Source of the DNA: Nematopogon swammerdamellus
Taxonomy: Eukaryota > Arthropoda > Insecta > Lepidoptera > Adelidae
Direction: 5' to 3'
Assembly: GCA_946902875.1 (NCBI GenBank)
Contig: OX336344.1
Location: forward strand, 22,589,791-22,653,790
Length of the DNA: 64,000 bases
A program made the position numbers and the translations under genes. Within the stretch, counting starts at the first letter, position 1. Every line of letters starts with the position of its first letter. Shown here piece after piece: positions 30,850 through 42,100 of the stretch. The notes beneath the pieces are model-generated. The model ran no database searches. It had not been told where the DNA came from and worked only from the letters and a program-made list of their open reading frames with translations.

Positions 30850-31200
30850 CGGGGTACGGAAAACTAAACAAGTGCGAGTCGAAATCGCGCACCGAGGGTT
30901 CCGTATCGCCATGTCATGGTCAGTGCCACTCACGCCATCTATGGACTAGTTAAAATGCTTCATACTGTTTTCGGTACATGTCGCGCACACACTTTTTAGT
31001 TTCTTGTATGGGGACCCCGTGAATGTTTTACTTTTTCTTATGTTTGTTGTTATATAATCCATAATAAATAATATATATTCTGTGAAAATTTCAACGGGCT
31101 ACCTATTACGGTTCAAGAGATACATCCCTCGGACAGACAGACAGACGGTGTAGACTTAGTAATAGGGTCCCGTACGACGGATACGGAACCCTAAAAAAGG
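30850..31200 (-). repeat. Dispersed repeat family E, type 1, minus strand
   Basis: Plus-strand order AAGTGCGAGTCGAAATCGCG, GAGGGTTCCGTATCGCCATG, CGCCATCTATGGACTAG, a GACAGACAGACAGAC run and GGATACGGAACCCTAAAAAA. The same arrangement is seen at 48866-49210. Confidence 0.8.
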
Positions 31201-31964
31201 GCTAGAAAATAAAAGAAGGTATATTTTTTTTCTGGAACATTCCATGCAAAGAGATTTAAATATAATTTTCATACAAAAACTTTGATTTCGAACGTCTAAA
31301 ACGCCATCATACATAACCAACCATTGAGCTATACGTTGTACTAGAGGATATACTAAGGGCAAGTACTTTCGCCCCATCGAAGAGAGTTGACTAACAAACT
31401 TCCTGTCAGTCGACTCCCGGCGGCCGTCGATGTTAGTCATGTCATGTGTGCTTCAACGCTTACACAATAAACTTCGCGCGAAGCGAGACACTAAATACGG
31501 ACTGTGCTACAGTGCGAGCGAGAGTTGCAGATTCATGATTATTTCAGGGTTGTCGGTTTCAATAATACATATTTGTGAAACCGACTAAACATTTCTAAAA
31601 AATAAGTAATATTTTATGTGTAAGTATCTTAGTTCAATTTATTAATGTATTCGTTTATTTACACATTTTTATTAATTTATTAATGCACATAATTAATTAA
31701 TTTATTTTTATTTTTATTTATTAATTATTATTACAGGGTTGTCACCAGTGATAGTAATAGGTAGGGCTTATTTACCTAAACTTCGAGGAACAGAGTAAAA
31801 AATTGGAGACTTCCTTACGACAATATTTTTTTTCCGGTTTAATAATATTCATGATGTTTTAATTTCGCAATTTAAAAAAAGTGGCCACTTTTTTTAAATC
31901 GCGAAAGAAAATAATATTATCAAAACAATTACTTATAGCTGTTTTTGAGAAAATCGATCTTATC
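31201..31964. other. AT-rich DNA without a gene
   Basis: Contains a small hairpin (GTCGGTTTCA ... TGAAACCGAC at 31551-31584) and ATTAATTTATTT-type runs at 31660-31735. No gene recognised. Confidence 0.35.
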
Positions 31965-32060
31965 AATAAAATGGCGCCTCTCTGAGCGTGGCTTTGTGAG
32001 TAGAGGTCTTTTTGGCTCAGTTGAATGTACCACTGGTCCCTCGGCACAGCCGTTGACTTA
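31965..32060 (+). mobile_element. LINE 3'-end fragment, family G
   Basis: AATGGCGCCTCTCTGAGCGT, GTGAGTAGAGGTCTTTTTGG and CCCTCGGCACAGCCG match the family G copies at 19805 (complement) and 55244. Confidence 0.6.
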
Positions 32061-32419
32061 CATAAAAAAAATTGTAAGACCCTTTTTTTTAATAATGTAC
32101 TCAATATTTCAATTAATTCTATTTTATAAATTTTTTCATTACTTGAAACCCCGTTACACCTTACAAGACTCATCACGGTGAACATGGCCAATATTATATT
32201 AATCTTAAGTTTTCCTAAAATAGAAACTTCATCATATGAATGTTTTGTTGGAGGGAATTTGTTGTATCTTTCATTATGAGGACGTTGCTATATTGAACAA
32301 AAGAAATTACAATCGTTGATTTAAAATAATAAATAAGTAAAAAAAACCAACATTTTGCTTCAATCAAACGAAAAATCACTGTCATTGCACTGACAACCCT
32401 ATGCGTTCCGCAAACGCCG

Positions 32420-32705
32420 TGCGCGACGTAATTCAGCGCTGCACATCGTTAGACGATCGATATTTATTTTAATACTGGTGCTGCGTGCAGCGTTTATATT
32501 TAGCTTCACAGCTGCTTAATACCCCGATTCATTCCACAAACTCCGCCTACTTACCAACACCACCGAATATATATTGCCAACACTGATGGCCCGCCTGTGT
32601 TAGCTCGTGCACAACGTAATTGCAGCGCTGCACATCGTTAGACGCTCGCAATTTATTTTACTACTGTTGCTGCGTGCAGCGTTTACTTAGCTTCACAGCT
32701 GATTC
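32420..32705 (+). repeat. Direct duplication of a 90-bp unit, 188 bp apart
   Basis: CAGCGCTGCACATCGTTAGA, then CTGCGTGCAGCG and AGCTTCACAGCTG, occur at 32433-32514 and again at 32620-32703 with minor changes. The intervening 100 bp differ. No frame or element boundary is evident. Confidence 0.7.
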
Positions 32706-32861
32706 ACGGCGTATGCGTCACAGAATAGATACTGCTTGCATTCCCCCGCCCGCTCGACCTTTCCTCATACCGCAGTTTTTGTTGTCAAAGATTCGTTCAA
32801 TCTTTCTTAGTAGTGTTTCCTCTAGTATAACATTATTTCTCTATGTAACCAACAGTTTCAG

Positions 32862-32961
32862 CCGACCTTTCATTCAGTGCGGTGGTACCAACACGGGTGG
32901 TGGGATTAAACCCTACCATCTCGTAAGGTAACAAGGGAAGGGACCTACCTACAGTTTTACG
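32862..32961 (-). mobile_element. SINE family A, internal fragment
   Basis: Contains TTCATTCAGTGCGGTGGTAC, AAACCCTACCATCTCGTAAG and GGGACCTACC-TACAGTTTTACG in minus orientation. Both head and tail are missing. Confidence 0.7.
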
Positions 32962-33400
32962 ATGATTTTTTGAATAGATCGATAGTTTGAATGGCTTTGG
33001 TTCCATGCAACAGAACAAATATTCCAAAATAAAAAATCAGATAGATCTATTATTAAAACGAAAGTGCGCACGCTTGCTTGTGCATAATCAACCTTTCTTT
33101 CAACATGACCTACTTGCCCGAGCGAGCCGAACCAAATTCTAGTCTAGTCTAAAAATAAATTTAGACATAAAGCATTAAAGTTATGAGTATGGATATACAT
33201 AAATATAACAAAGTTACCCCACCCAACATCGCCGCCCCACACCCAACCATTCCTCTCGAGGGGCGGGTGTGGCGTTTTACCACTAAACTCTTATTACTAG
33301 TAAGCTGAAATGGCTTTTGATTTGAGAGCTATTTTTGTGGCCATGTGACTGTCGCCATTTTATATTGCTGATACCAGTAATGAGTTTCCACGGAACCAAT

Positions 33401-33566
33401 CGTCATCGTCATCATCGTCTCTTCGGATAACGTGCCCAGCCTCCTGCCACTTGAGCTTAGCCACCCGGTGTCCAATAGCGACTACTTTGGAGCGTCGGCG
33501 GATTGCCTCGTTACGCACCATAACACGTAGCGATATTCCCAGCATGGCTCGCTCCATTGCGCGCTA
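33401..33566 (-). pseudogene. RTE-like LINE C-terminus fragment
   Basis: Complement reads MERAMLGISLRVMVRNEAIR and SKVVAIGHRVAKLKWQEAGH, the same RTE tail domain as at 1290-1530 and 45353-45556. About 55 codons remain and a short TCATCG run follows at 33402-33418. Confidence 0.75.
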
Positions 33567-33569
33567 AAG

Positions 33570-34030
33570 ACTTAGAAATATATAAATTCGAATCAAATGT
33601 CAAGTTAAGTTACCGGGACGCTCACTACTGTGCAGCTGTCCTATTGTAAGATATAGTCATTCCAGCGCGCTAGTATATGTATAAGAGTTCAGTGGGTTCG
33701 ACAAATCAATGTCGGCGGACGATTTTTTTTTTCCTCAGCTTTTCCTCGGGCTCCCGAACGTGACTCCGTGGTTTTTCTCGATTTTCCGCACACATTTCTA
33801 TGCCGGGAACGTGTCCATGTATACTCGGCCGAGTACGTACTTGACCGTTTATGAGACTTTCACGCTGATATCGTAATTAAAACTGATGATTAAGGCCTCG
33901 AAAGACGTTTGGGAACAAAGCAGAAAAATTTGAGTTGATAATTGAATTGCCTATTATGAAAACGAATGCTTGATAAATTAATGAGAATTCGAAAATATAT
34001 TATTTGATGAAGACAGACAATATAATTTTT
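33570..34030. other. Apparently single-copy DNA, no gene
   Basis: No repeat family or coding frame recognised. A relatively ordinary base composition marks it as possible host DNA. Confidence 0.3.
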
Positions 34031-34425
34031 GTCAGCCTCGGTAGATCAGTGGTGCGATAAGTCGACTGTCGTACGTGATCACAAGCACACGTGGACGCGG
34101 TCAGAACTTGGACGGGTGACCGTTCGACCGTTGGTGGCTGACCATGGATCAGATTCCACGTAAAACTGTAGGACGAAGTAACTATTTAGTAATCTGTGCT
34201 GTAGGTCCCACCCCACCCCATCTTACCTTATTAGGTGATAGGGTTTTTTAACCCGCCCGAAAGATTGGTCGAAACGGCTATGTGAATAGTTCGTGTTTTC
34301 GATCCAGTTTAGTGTAGTCGGCACGACCGAAGGGAAGCACTGACACGGCACCTATTTCACCAAGGGGTTATGGGCTGATATCACGTAATATGTTGTAAAA
34401 CCGTCTCTTCTCCATAAAAAAAAAA
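34031..34425 (+). mobile_element. SINE family A, full length, diverged
   Basis: Head GTCAGCCTCGGTAGATCAGT, 5S-like part ACGCGGTCAGAACTTGGACG-GGTGACCG (about 34096-34123) and box B-like GGATCAGATTCC. The body contains a 40-bp local change before GTCCCACC. Tail CTCCATAAAAAAAAA. Confidence 0.85.
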
Positions 34426-34429
34426 TATG

Positions 34430-35860
34430 TATAATAAATAAGCGATAATAAAATTATTGAAGTACTACCTACTTAAATTATCAATTAAATACTTTTTTAT
34501 ACCGATCGAGTTCACGGTTTTGTGTACTTCCGTTCACGTTAGTAGGTTGTATAGTTTGGCAGCACGAAGCCGTCGAAATTACATACTTTATGTCGTCAAC
34601 GCTTTCTGGAATACCCCCCTTTGTTGCGAAGCATAAGACCTTCATCGAATCGAAAAAAAAAGGTATTTTCTAAATGTTTACTCGTATCGGGGAAGTTTAA
34701 TATTGGCAGCACTGCCGGCCGAGTGAGCACATAATACCTACTCACTGAAAGCCTAAAAAGCCTGCATTTCATTCTGACGTTTTCCGTGAGATTTCTATAA
34801 CGATACATCTCGCTTGGCTTATAAATAATTCTTGAATTTTCTCTCGCACTGGTAACGTTGCAAAGGGAAGCCACAAATACAAGTCATGGTACAATGCGTC
34901 TGGCGTAACTTGGCGCGTATTTCCTCCAATAATGCCTTATAGAACGGTAGATTTTGTACATGTTTATCGGTCGGTAGGTAATGCAATGTTACGATGGAAT
35001 GGGCTTAGCGAAATGTTCTCTTGTATTTTCTCATTTCGCCTCACAACAATGAAATTCAATTAATTCAGAATGTTTCTTCCATTGTGCTCCCCGGAGACGG
35101 ATGGCTCAATGATTTCAGTTTTCTTTGACATTGATGTGATGACTACGCGCTATTGGAAAGTAGTTTGTTCCGTATGAGTACAGTTACTTGTAAGATGGAA
35201 GTATTTATAACTGGAGATCTAAATAGCATGAATTTACATTTGAGCTAATGATCGAAATATTATACACTGCACGTAAACATACCACACGCTATATCCCGAC
35301 AATCGGGGTAAGCAGAGTACCAAAAATGGTGATTTGGAAGGCTGAAAGTGGACTGTAGGATGTGTGGATTTCTGACCTTAGTCCCATAGGCGTGATTCCG
35401 TCGGTATTTCCTGCTTACGCTTTTCGGTGGTATCCAGGGTCGACCCTTTCTTGAATGGAATGTCCTTTTAGCGTTCTTGCTTCGATAAAGATGATGAACT
35501 TTCTTTTTGTCACCGGTTGGTTGTTGGAAGTCATGGAGAACAATTGCGAATGAATTATGATATATATGTAGGTTAACCTACCTATAGGTAGGTTTTGGAA
35601 AGGAATTTTTAATTTTACTCATGAAGTTTTCGACCTACCTACGATCATTGATGTCTAATTTTATAGATCGAACGTCGCGCGATTTAACCTGTACTACGTT
35701 TCGTCTTAACAAGTGTGCGTGCATTCACACACAGTATTGTGATACTCACACAAGCACACACTTACATCATATAGTCGTTTCATGTCCGTAAACGGCGGGC
35801 ATCGGAGCGCGCCGCGCCTCCTGCCACGAGATACTTTCGTGTTTGCATTTTACACACCGC
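34430..35860. other. Mostly single-copy DNA, no gene
   Basis: No confident gene. A scrap of family C is at 35278-35322 (minus). The remainder shows no repeat family from this window. Confidence 0.35.
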
Positions 35861-35861
35861 C

Positions 35862-36052
35862 ATGCTGTCACGTGACGCGATCCCTACGACGTTACTGTCG
35901 CGTTCTCACTTGCCTGCAGATGATAAGAGTGAGCGAGAAAGTTGTCATCCCTCGCCCATCGGCGCGATTGTCGTATTTCCGCTCGCTCTTATGATCAGTA
36001 GGCAGGTGGGAACGAGAACGCGATAGCTACGTCACACAAGTCAGCATGGCTT
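35862..36052. mobile_element. Inverted-repeat (MITE-like) element
   Basis: Left half (GCCATGCTGTCACGTGACG, TCGCGTTCTCACTTGCCTGC, GATAAGAGTGAGCGAG) mirrors right half (CGCTCGCTCTTATGATCAGT, GGCAGGTGGGAACGAGAACG-CGATAG, CAAGTCAGCATGGC). The arms are about 80 bp with roughly 80% match around a 30-bp centre. No target duplication could be fixed, so class is unknown. Confidence 0.6.
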
Positions 36053-36845
36053 CTTAACACGTCATAACATGCTCAGGCGAAACAAACAACAACGTTTGTC
36101 ACTGTTACTCTTGCATAAAACACAGCTTTACTCTTTCTCGTTCGCTCTTTATATTAATTACGTATACAAAAATCTGTTTAACATAAAATTTGAGAAAAAA
36201 AACAGCAAAATAAATACTTACTGATGGAAGGAGACGCCATTCTTTACGTAATTTCGATCTGAGCTGTTACAATACTTGTAACAGCAACCGGGCATGCTGA
36301 ACACACGCACTTTTGCGCCACAGACTCGGTACAGTAAGACTTACGCTCAACACGCGCTGCACACGCCGTATGAAGCGGCTGTCCGTGAAATCTGCAATTT
36401 ATGCAGTTCTCGTCGAGAACAAATTTGTTCGGGAGTAATGTATGGGATGGGCATATCTCTAAATATACATCAATGCCTACGATAATCTCCTTGCCATGTA
36501 AAATTTAGTGATACCAATGAAACATATTGAAAATCCCTAAAATGTAAAGAATATTTATTTATTTATTTCTTCATCATCTGTAGGTACACAAGATACACTT
36601 AGGTTCGTCATTTAAGTTTTAAGCAAAAAATAGGCCATCGTCAAAAATTACACAACACAGAATTAATTAATTAATATAACGCACCTATAACTCTATAACT
36701 AACAAAATGTCAAGAAAATAAAAATAAAAAAAATAATAATAAAAAATAAAAAATAACTCGTCGAACTAAATAACAATTGTCAAAAAATGTCAGAGAATTA
36801 AAACTACAGTTAAAAACTAAATTACTTCAGTCACAATAACCAACC
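36053..36845. other. AT-rich DNA with LINE-tail-like run; no gene
   Basis: 36263-36283 holds an exact small hairpin CTGTTACAA-TAC-TTGTAACAG. 36551-36570 is a TTTA-rich run followed by AT-rich sequence, similar to a reversed LINE 3' end. No gene recognised. Confidence 0.35.
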
Positions 36846-36849
36846 AGTC

Positions 36850-37072
36850 AGTGTTGTGTTGCAAGTACTCTTGTAAAATTACAGTATGTAGGTACCTATA
36901 ACACCGACCGCCACGTTCAGCAAAGTGTTAGAAGAAAATTATCAAGCAGCAAGTAAGGCACGAAGACCCACCTGCTGCATAACTTGGTGGAAGGACCGTG
37001 CCAAAGTGAGAGGTGACTATGCAGTCGCCCTTTAACACGACATCTTGTCCTTATCCCTTAGTCGCCTGTACG
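36850..37072 (-). repeat. Dispersed repeat family C, partial
   Basis: CGACCGCCACGTTCAGCAAA, AGGCACGAAGACCCACCTGC and CATCTTGTCCTTATCCCTTA match the 26641 copy. About 30 bp around 36885 are inserted. Confidence 0.7.
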
Positions 37073-37179
37073 TCAACTTCTATAGAAATCGCAACATAGT
37101 GCCGCGCATAACCACTCATTAGGTGTGTAATGAAATGAATGACGCCCATGGACATTCGGTCGTATACGGTGGTTACGAA

Positions 37180-37412
37180 TGTCATGAATGCTCTTGAAGG
37201 GCTCGAAACTGTACTTGTTTCACCGATTGGTATCACCGCACTGAATGAAGGTCGGTCAAAAGGCTAAGAAAGTGCGTGTATGTTCAGTGTAGCACGAGGA
37301 ACCATTGTCATGACGCCTAGTTCACCAATGTGTGATGGGCTGGCATCACGCATGCGCACGGGTGTAGGTAGTGTAGTAAGTGAAGCGACCGACCATGTTA
37401 GGTTCCTTAAAA
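37180..37412 (+). mobile_element. SINE family A fragment behind a LINE scrap
   Basis: 37188-37216 (CTCTTGAAGGGCTCGAAACT-GTACTT) resembles the LINE end at 3880-3900. From 37217 the SINE body follows (TTGGTATCACCGCACTGAAT, CACCAATGTGTGATGGGCTG) with many changes. An old composite. Confidence 0.55.
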
Positions 37413-37728
37413 TCCCTCTCATAGTTAAGCTTATCATTCTGATGATTTTCTTCTGAACTAAACTTATCATCAAAATCTGTCTATAAACGTATTTTTACGA
37501 ATTCACAATACCAGTTCAATAAATGTGGGTTTTTCCTACCAGTGCGTATTGGAGTGATTCAGTATATGTATGTAAATTATAGTATTATAGTGTGGTGTGG
37601 TATTTGTCGTTGGTCCGATATGGTGATGTCGTCATCAGAAGGCGAGAGACGGCGGCCATCGCCATGAACAAGTGTGTCTGTTAGCGGGAGCTCTGCAGTA
37701 GTTCGACTTGAATTACTGACACAATCTC

Positions 37729-37784
37729 TTTTTATGGTTCCGTATCCGGTACGGGACCCTATTACTAAGCTTACGCCGTCTGAC

Positions 37785-37848
<64 letters not shown>

Positions 37849-38140
37849 CGTCCGTCCGTCCGTCCGTCTGTCCGAGGGCTGTATTTCTCGAACCGTAATA
37901 GGTAGCCCGTTGAAATTTTCACAAAAAATGTGTTATTATGGCCGATGTAACAAAAAATAATAAAAATAAGAATAAAAAGTAAAAAAATCGCTGGGGTTCC
38001 CATAGAAGAAACCAAAAATTTTATGCGCGAGCGCCATCTACCGAATAGATTATGAAGCATGACATTAACTAATATGAAGCATTTCATAACACGCCATCTA
38101 GGTGCGCGAGTTCGACTCGCACTTGGCCGGTTTTTACTGT
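37729..38140 (+). repeat. Dispersed repeat family E, full-length type 1
   Basis: Starts TATGGTTCCGTATCCGGTAC-GGGACCC, ends GGTGCGCGAGTTCGACTCGC-ACTTGGCCGG then T5. Internal landmarks: CGTAATAGGTAGCCCGTTGA, CGCCATCTACCGAATAGAT. Confidence 0.85.
37784..37872. repeat. (CTGT)n / (CCGT)n microsatellite
   Basis: About 14 CTGT units followed by CCGT units, inside the family E element. This microsatellite position is shared by all type 1 copies, indicating it is part of the element's design. Confidence 0.95.
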
Positions 38141-38147
38141 ATTGGTG

Positions 38148-38236
38148 GCTGAGTCAGAAGAATCAGAGCACATGCTTCAACAGCCAATATCACCTTCAAA
38201 AAGGTGCAATACCGGAGACTTGGATGGGTAAAGCTG
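38148..38236 (+). mobile_element. Dispersed repeat family S2, 5' fragment
   Basis: GGTGGCTGAGTCAGAAGAAT, GCCAATATCACCTTC and GCAATACCGGAGACTTG match the beginning of the S2 copies at 5255 and 59865 (complement). Confidence 0.6.
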
Positions 38237-38244
38237 AAGGGTAT

Positions 38245-38400
38245 TTTTTTTATGGAAACCGACACGGTTGGCTTCATTACCTACTACATCCGTGATTTCA
38301 GCCTATAACACCTTGGTAAACTAGGCGCCACGTCAGTGCTTCCCTTCGGTCGTGCCGGCTACACTGAACTGGATGGAAAACACAAAACTATTAACATGTG
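38245..38400 (-). mobile_element. SINE family A, 3' half
   Basis: Complement of the SINE tail and body as far as GTTTTCCATCCAGTTCAGTG. T run at 38245. The head is missing. Confidence 0.8.
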
Positions 38401-38495
38401 GTAATGTCAGTTTTCCAATAGACGAATCAACGAACAGACAAATTTTCGCATGTGGGTTTATTATTAATTTATTTAATTGTTTTTTCTATTTTTAA

Positions 38496-38524
38496 AGAAA
38501 GAAAGAAAGAAAGAAAGAAAGAAA
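38496..38524. repeat. (GAAA)n microsatellite
   Basis: Seven perfect AAGA/GAAA units, then AT-rich sequence up to the LTR element. Confidence 0.95.
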
Positions 38525-38702
38525 AATTTTATTGTTTTTACATATTAGAATACTTTCAAATGATCCCTGTTTCCCAAAATAGGATTCCCTGAGCTATGGG
38601 AAACAGGGTCTCTCATCCGGTGGTTCGCTTACACATAACTGCCTACTGTATATTACATAAGTTACAGCTTTGTTCCGATGTTTATAAACATTCTAATGAG
38701 TA

Positions 38703-39113
38703 TGACGGCGCTTGCTAAGCGCCATCTATCGAGAGTACTGGGATACGTGGGAACGAGATGGACAGCGCTGATTGGCTGCCCGTCTAGCGAAGCGTCGTGG
38801 GTAGGTGGTGTGCGGTGGTGACGTGCGGCGGCCATGTTGGACGCGAGACTGGCAGAGGACGTACGGCACGGGCACACACTTTCGACGAATCGCTAACGTT
38901 CTCAGGGATATCACCATGTTTAGTGCATAATGTGTTATATTTGAGAATAAGAACTGTTATTTTAATTTACGTAGGAGTTATTCTGACACTGGTCTGTAGT
39001 GAAGTTACTTTTGATTAAACAAACTTTTGATTTACACTTTTGCGTGCTAATTTGGAGTTCCTCGGCCACGTACCACCATGTCGGATCCAGATGGAGATGA
39101 GGTACTGCCTACA
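38703..39113 (+). repeat. 5' LTR
   Basis: Starts TGACGGCGCTTGCTAAGCGC and ends GGTACTGCCTACA. It contains the start codon of gag at 39078, so the first 12 codons of the polyprotein lie in the LTR. No canonical TATA box is evident; the transcription start must be upstream of 39078 for this Met to be used. Confidence 0.92.
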
Positions 39114-42100
39114 TCAGAAGAGGGGATAGGAGGCGCGCCCACACAGGAGAAGATTTCATCGGAGGAAAGTACTGCCGTGAAGTTAGTAAATAACATGGAA
39201 ACATTAATTTCGCGATTGCTAGCACTGCCGCCGCCAGCACCGACAGCGAGCACCAACACCAGTGCAACTCAACTTATACCGTTCAACCCGGATAATTCAG
39301 AAGCAGATATAGAAGGTTGGTGTCGGGTCACAGAAATGATTGTACAAAGTAAGCGCCTAGAGGGTGTTGATTTACTCATAGCTCTTACAAGTGCACTGAA
39401 AGGCCGCGCTGCAACGTACCTGACCAAAATAAATCTCAACGAGCTAACATGGACTACGGTGAAGCAATCATTGACAGCAAAATTTTCTAAACCTAAATTA
39501 ATGCAAGATTTTTTTGATGATATCCTGAGGTTCCAAATTGGAATGAAAGAAACAGCTGCCGAATCTGCATTGCGCTTATGGAACATGATAGAATGTTTAC
39601 CTAAGACTGAAATGCCGGAAGAGGTCATAGCCGGATTCGTCATATCAGTATTGTGTCAAAAGGATAACTCGATACGCCGAGAATTAAACTCAAATGTCGT
39701 AGTAACCAGAGCTCAGCTATTCAGAATTCTTGCCGGTATTTCACTGAAGCGAAGACTAGATACTACTGAAACCCAGGAACCTGAATTCAAGCGACCTCGA
39801 ATGACTGACACAAGGTATACCGGTAAATGCTATTCGTGTGGAATACCGGGGCATCGACGATCCGAATGCAGGAAACGACGAGAAGATTTTGAAACACCTA
39901 TGCAACAAAATTCAGCGAGTTCGTCGCGCGTTCCTGAAAGGACATCAGCTATCACCTGTTACGTCTGCGGAAAACCAGGACACGTAGCTACTATTTGCCC
40001 AGACAGGAAAGACGGTAGAAGGGCTCCAGTCAAGGAGGTCAATCTATGCGAACATCGAATGTCAAGAGGGACCCTGACGACATCATCCGGTGAGCCAGTC
40101 TCTTTCCTATTTGATAGTGGATCATCTTGCTCACTTTTAAAAGAAAGCTATTGTAGTACGTTTCGGGGTACTGTGCATAAGTGTCTCGTTTATCTAACCG
40201 GTATTGGAGGTGATGACATAAAATGTACGTCTCAGATCGAAACCAAGATAAGCATTGGAACTCTCTCAGTGACTTTAGTTTTCCACGTGGTTCCTGACAC
40301 TTGTATTTCTGAACCTGCCATAATAGGAAGGGATATTTTAGAAAAAGGTGTAGGCGTCCACATTGACAATGACAACATCAAGTTCTCTTGCAAAGAACAA
40401 ACAAATTCATGCGAGTTGAGTTTAAATAGGCCAGATTTTACTCAAGTAGATACAGATTTAGCAGGTGAAGATAGGAAAACTCTCATAAAATTGCTTAACA
40501 AATATGCTGATCACTTCATAGAAGGCATTCCCAAAAAGCGTGTTACAACTGGGCAGTTAGAAATTAACTTAGTCGACCCTCATAAAACTGTTCAGAGATG
40601 TCCCTACAGGCTTGCTCCAGTAGAAAAGGAAATAGTGCGGGAAAAGGTTCGGGAGCTGTTAGATGCAGGGGTTATTCAAGAAAGTTCCTCCCATTTTGCT
40701 AGCCCGATACTCTTAGTGAAGAAAAAAGATAACACAGATAGAATGTGCGTAGATTACCGTGAACTGAACTCTAACACTCGACCCGAACATCACCCTTTAC
40801 CTCGTATAGAGGATCAAATTGATCAACTAAGCGGTGCACATTATTTTTCATCTTTGGATATGGCCTCAGGGTTCCATCAGGTCCCTATTCATCCTGAATC
40901 AGTAGAGAAAACCGCGTTCGTGACTCCCGAGGGGCAATACGAATATCTTGCCATGCCCTTCGGATTACGCAATGCTCCTTCTGTGTACCAAAGATGCATC
41001 ACCAGAGCCTTGAATAATTTGAAGGATCGACCGTTAATTTATATGGATGATATTTTATGTTATTCCGGAGATATTCAGGAAGGATTACAACGCCTTGATG
41101 ATGTTTTGGGTGCATTGTCGCAGGCCGGATTTTCATTCAATCTTAAAAAATGTAAATTCATGAGGCAGAAAATAGATTTCTTGGGGTATTCGCTCCAGCG
41201 TGGCGAAGTAAGACCTAACTCTCGCAAAATACAGGCCTTGGTGGACGCTCCAGCGCCCAGAACAGCTACGCAGGTTCGACAATTTCTCGGTCTAGCGTCA
41301 TACTTCCGGAAATTCGTTCCCGGGTTCACACACATCGTGGGTCCATTGTATTCGTTGACAAAACTGAAAGGGCCCATTAAGTGGAGTGAAAAGCACGAAG
41401 AGATCCGTAACAGTATTATAAACATACTCACGTCTGAGCCGGTGTTAACAATTTTTGATCCAGAATTACCCGTCGAGCTGCATACCGACGCCAGCTCTGC
41501 CGGTTATGGGGCAATCCTCATACAAAAGAAAGATAATTTACCTCATGTTGTAGAATACTTCAGCCTTCGAACATCCGAAGTGGAGTCACGCTATCACTCG
41601 TACGAACTGGAAACTTTGGCAGTCGTACGAGCGGTAGAACATTTCCGGCATTACCTATATGGTCGACATTTTACGGTGTTCACGGATTGTAACTCACTTA
41701 AAGCTTCAAAGACCAAAACCGATCTGACGCCTCGCGTGCATCGTTGGTGGGCAATTCTACAATCGTACGATTTTGATATAGTCTACCGCGAAGGCCGTGG
41801 AATGGAGCATGCAGACTATCTCTCTCGCAATCCCCTACCGGAACCGGCTGTCACATCCATAGCTAGTACTTCAGAGTCACCAAAAGTAGTCCAATTTCTA
41901 GAATTGCACCAAGGCTGGCTTTCAGTAGAACAAAAACGCGACAGCGAGATTCAAGATCTAATCTCAAAACACCATAATAACGACTTTCCTGACGCTGTTG
42001 CACAGACATACGACGTTAGAAATGGTATTCTTTATAGAAAAGTCACACGAAATCAGATTACCTCTTGGCTGCCACTAGTTCCCCGTTCTTTGATCTGGAC

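Noticed and set aside
31734..32402. Candidate hAT element with CAGGGTTGTCA / TGACAACCCTA ends
   Set aside because: The ends are inverted but the flanking 8-mers do not match, and the interior includes an unrelated LINE scrap.
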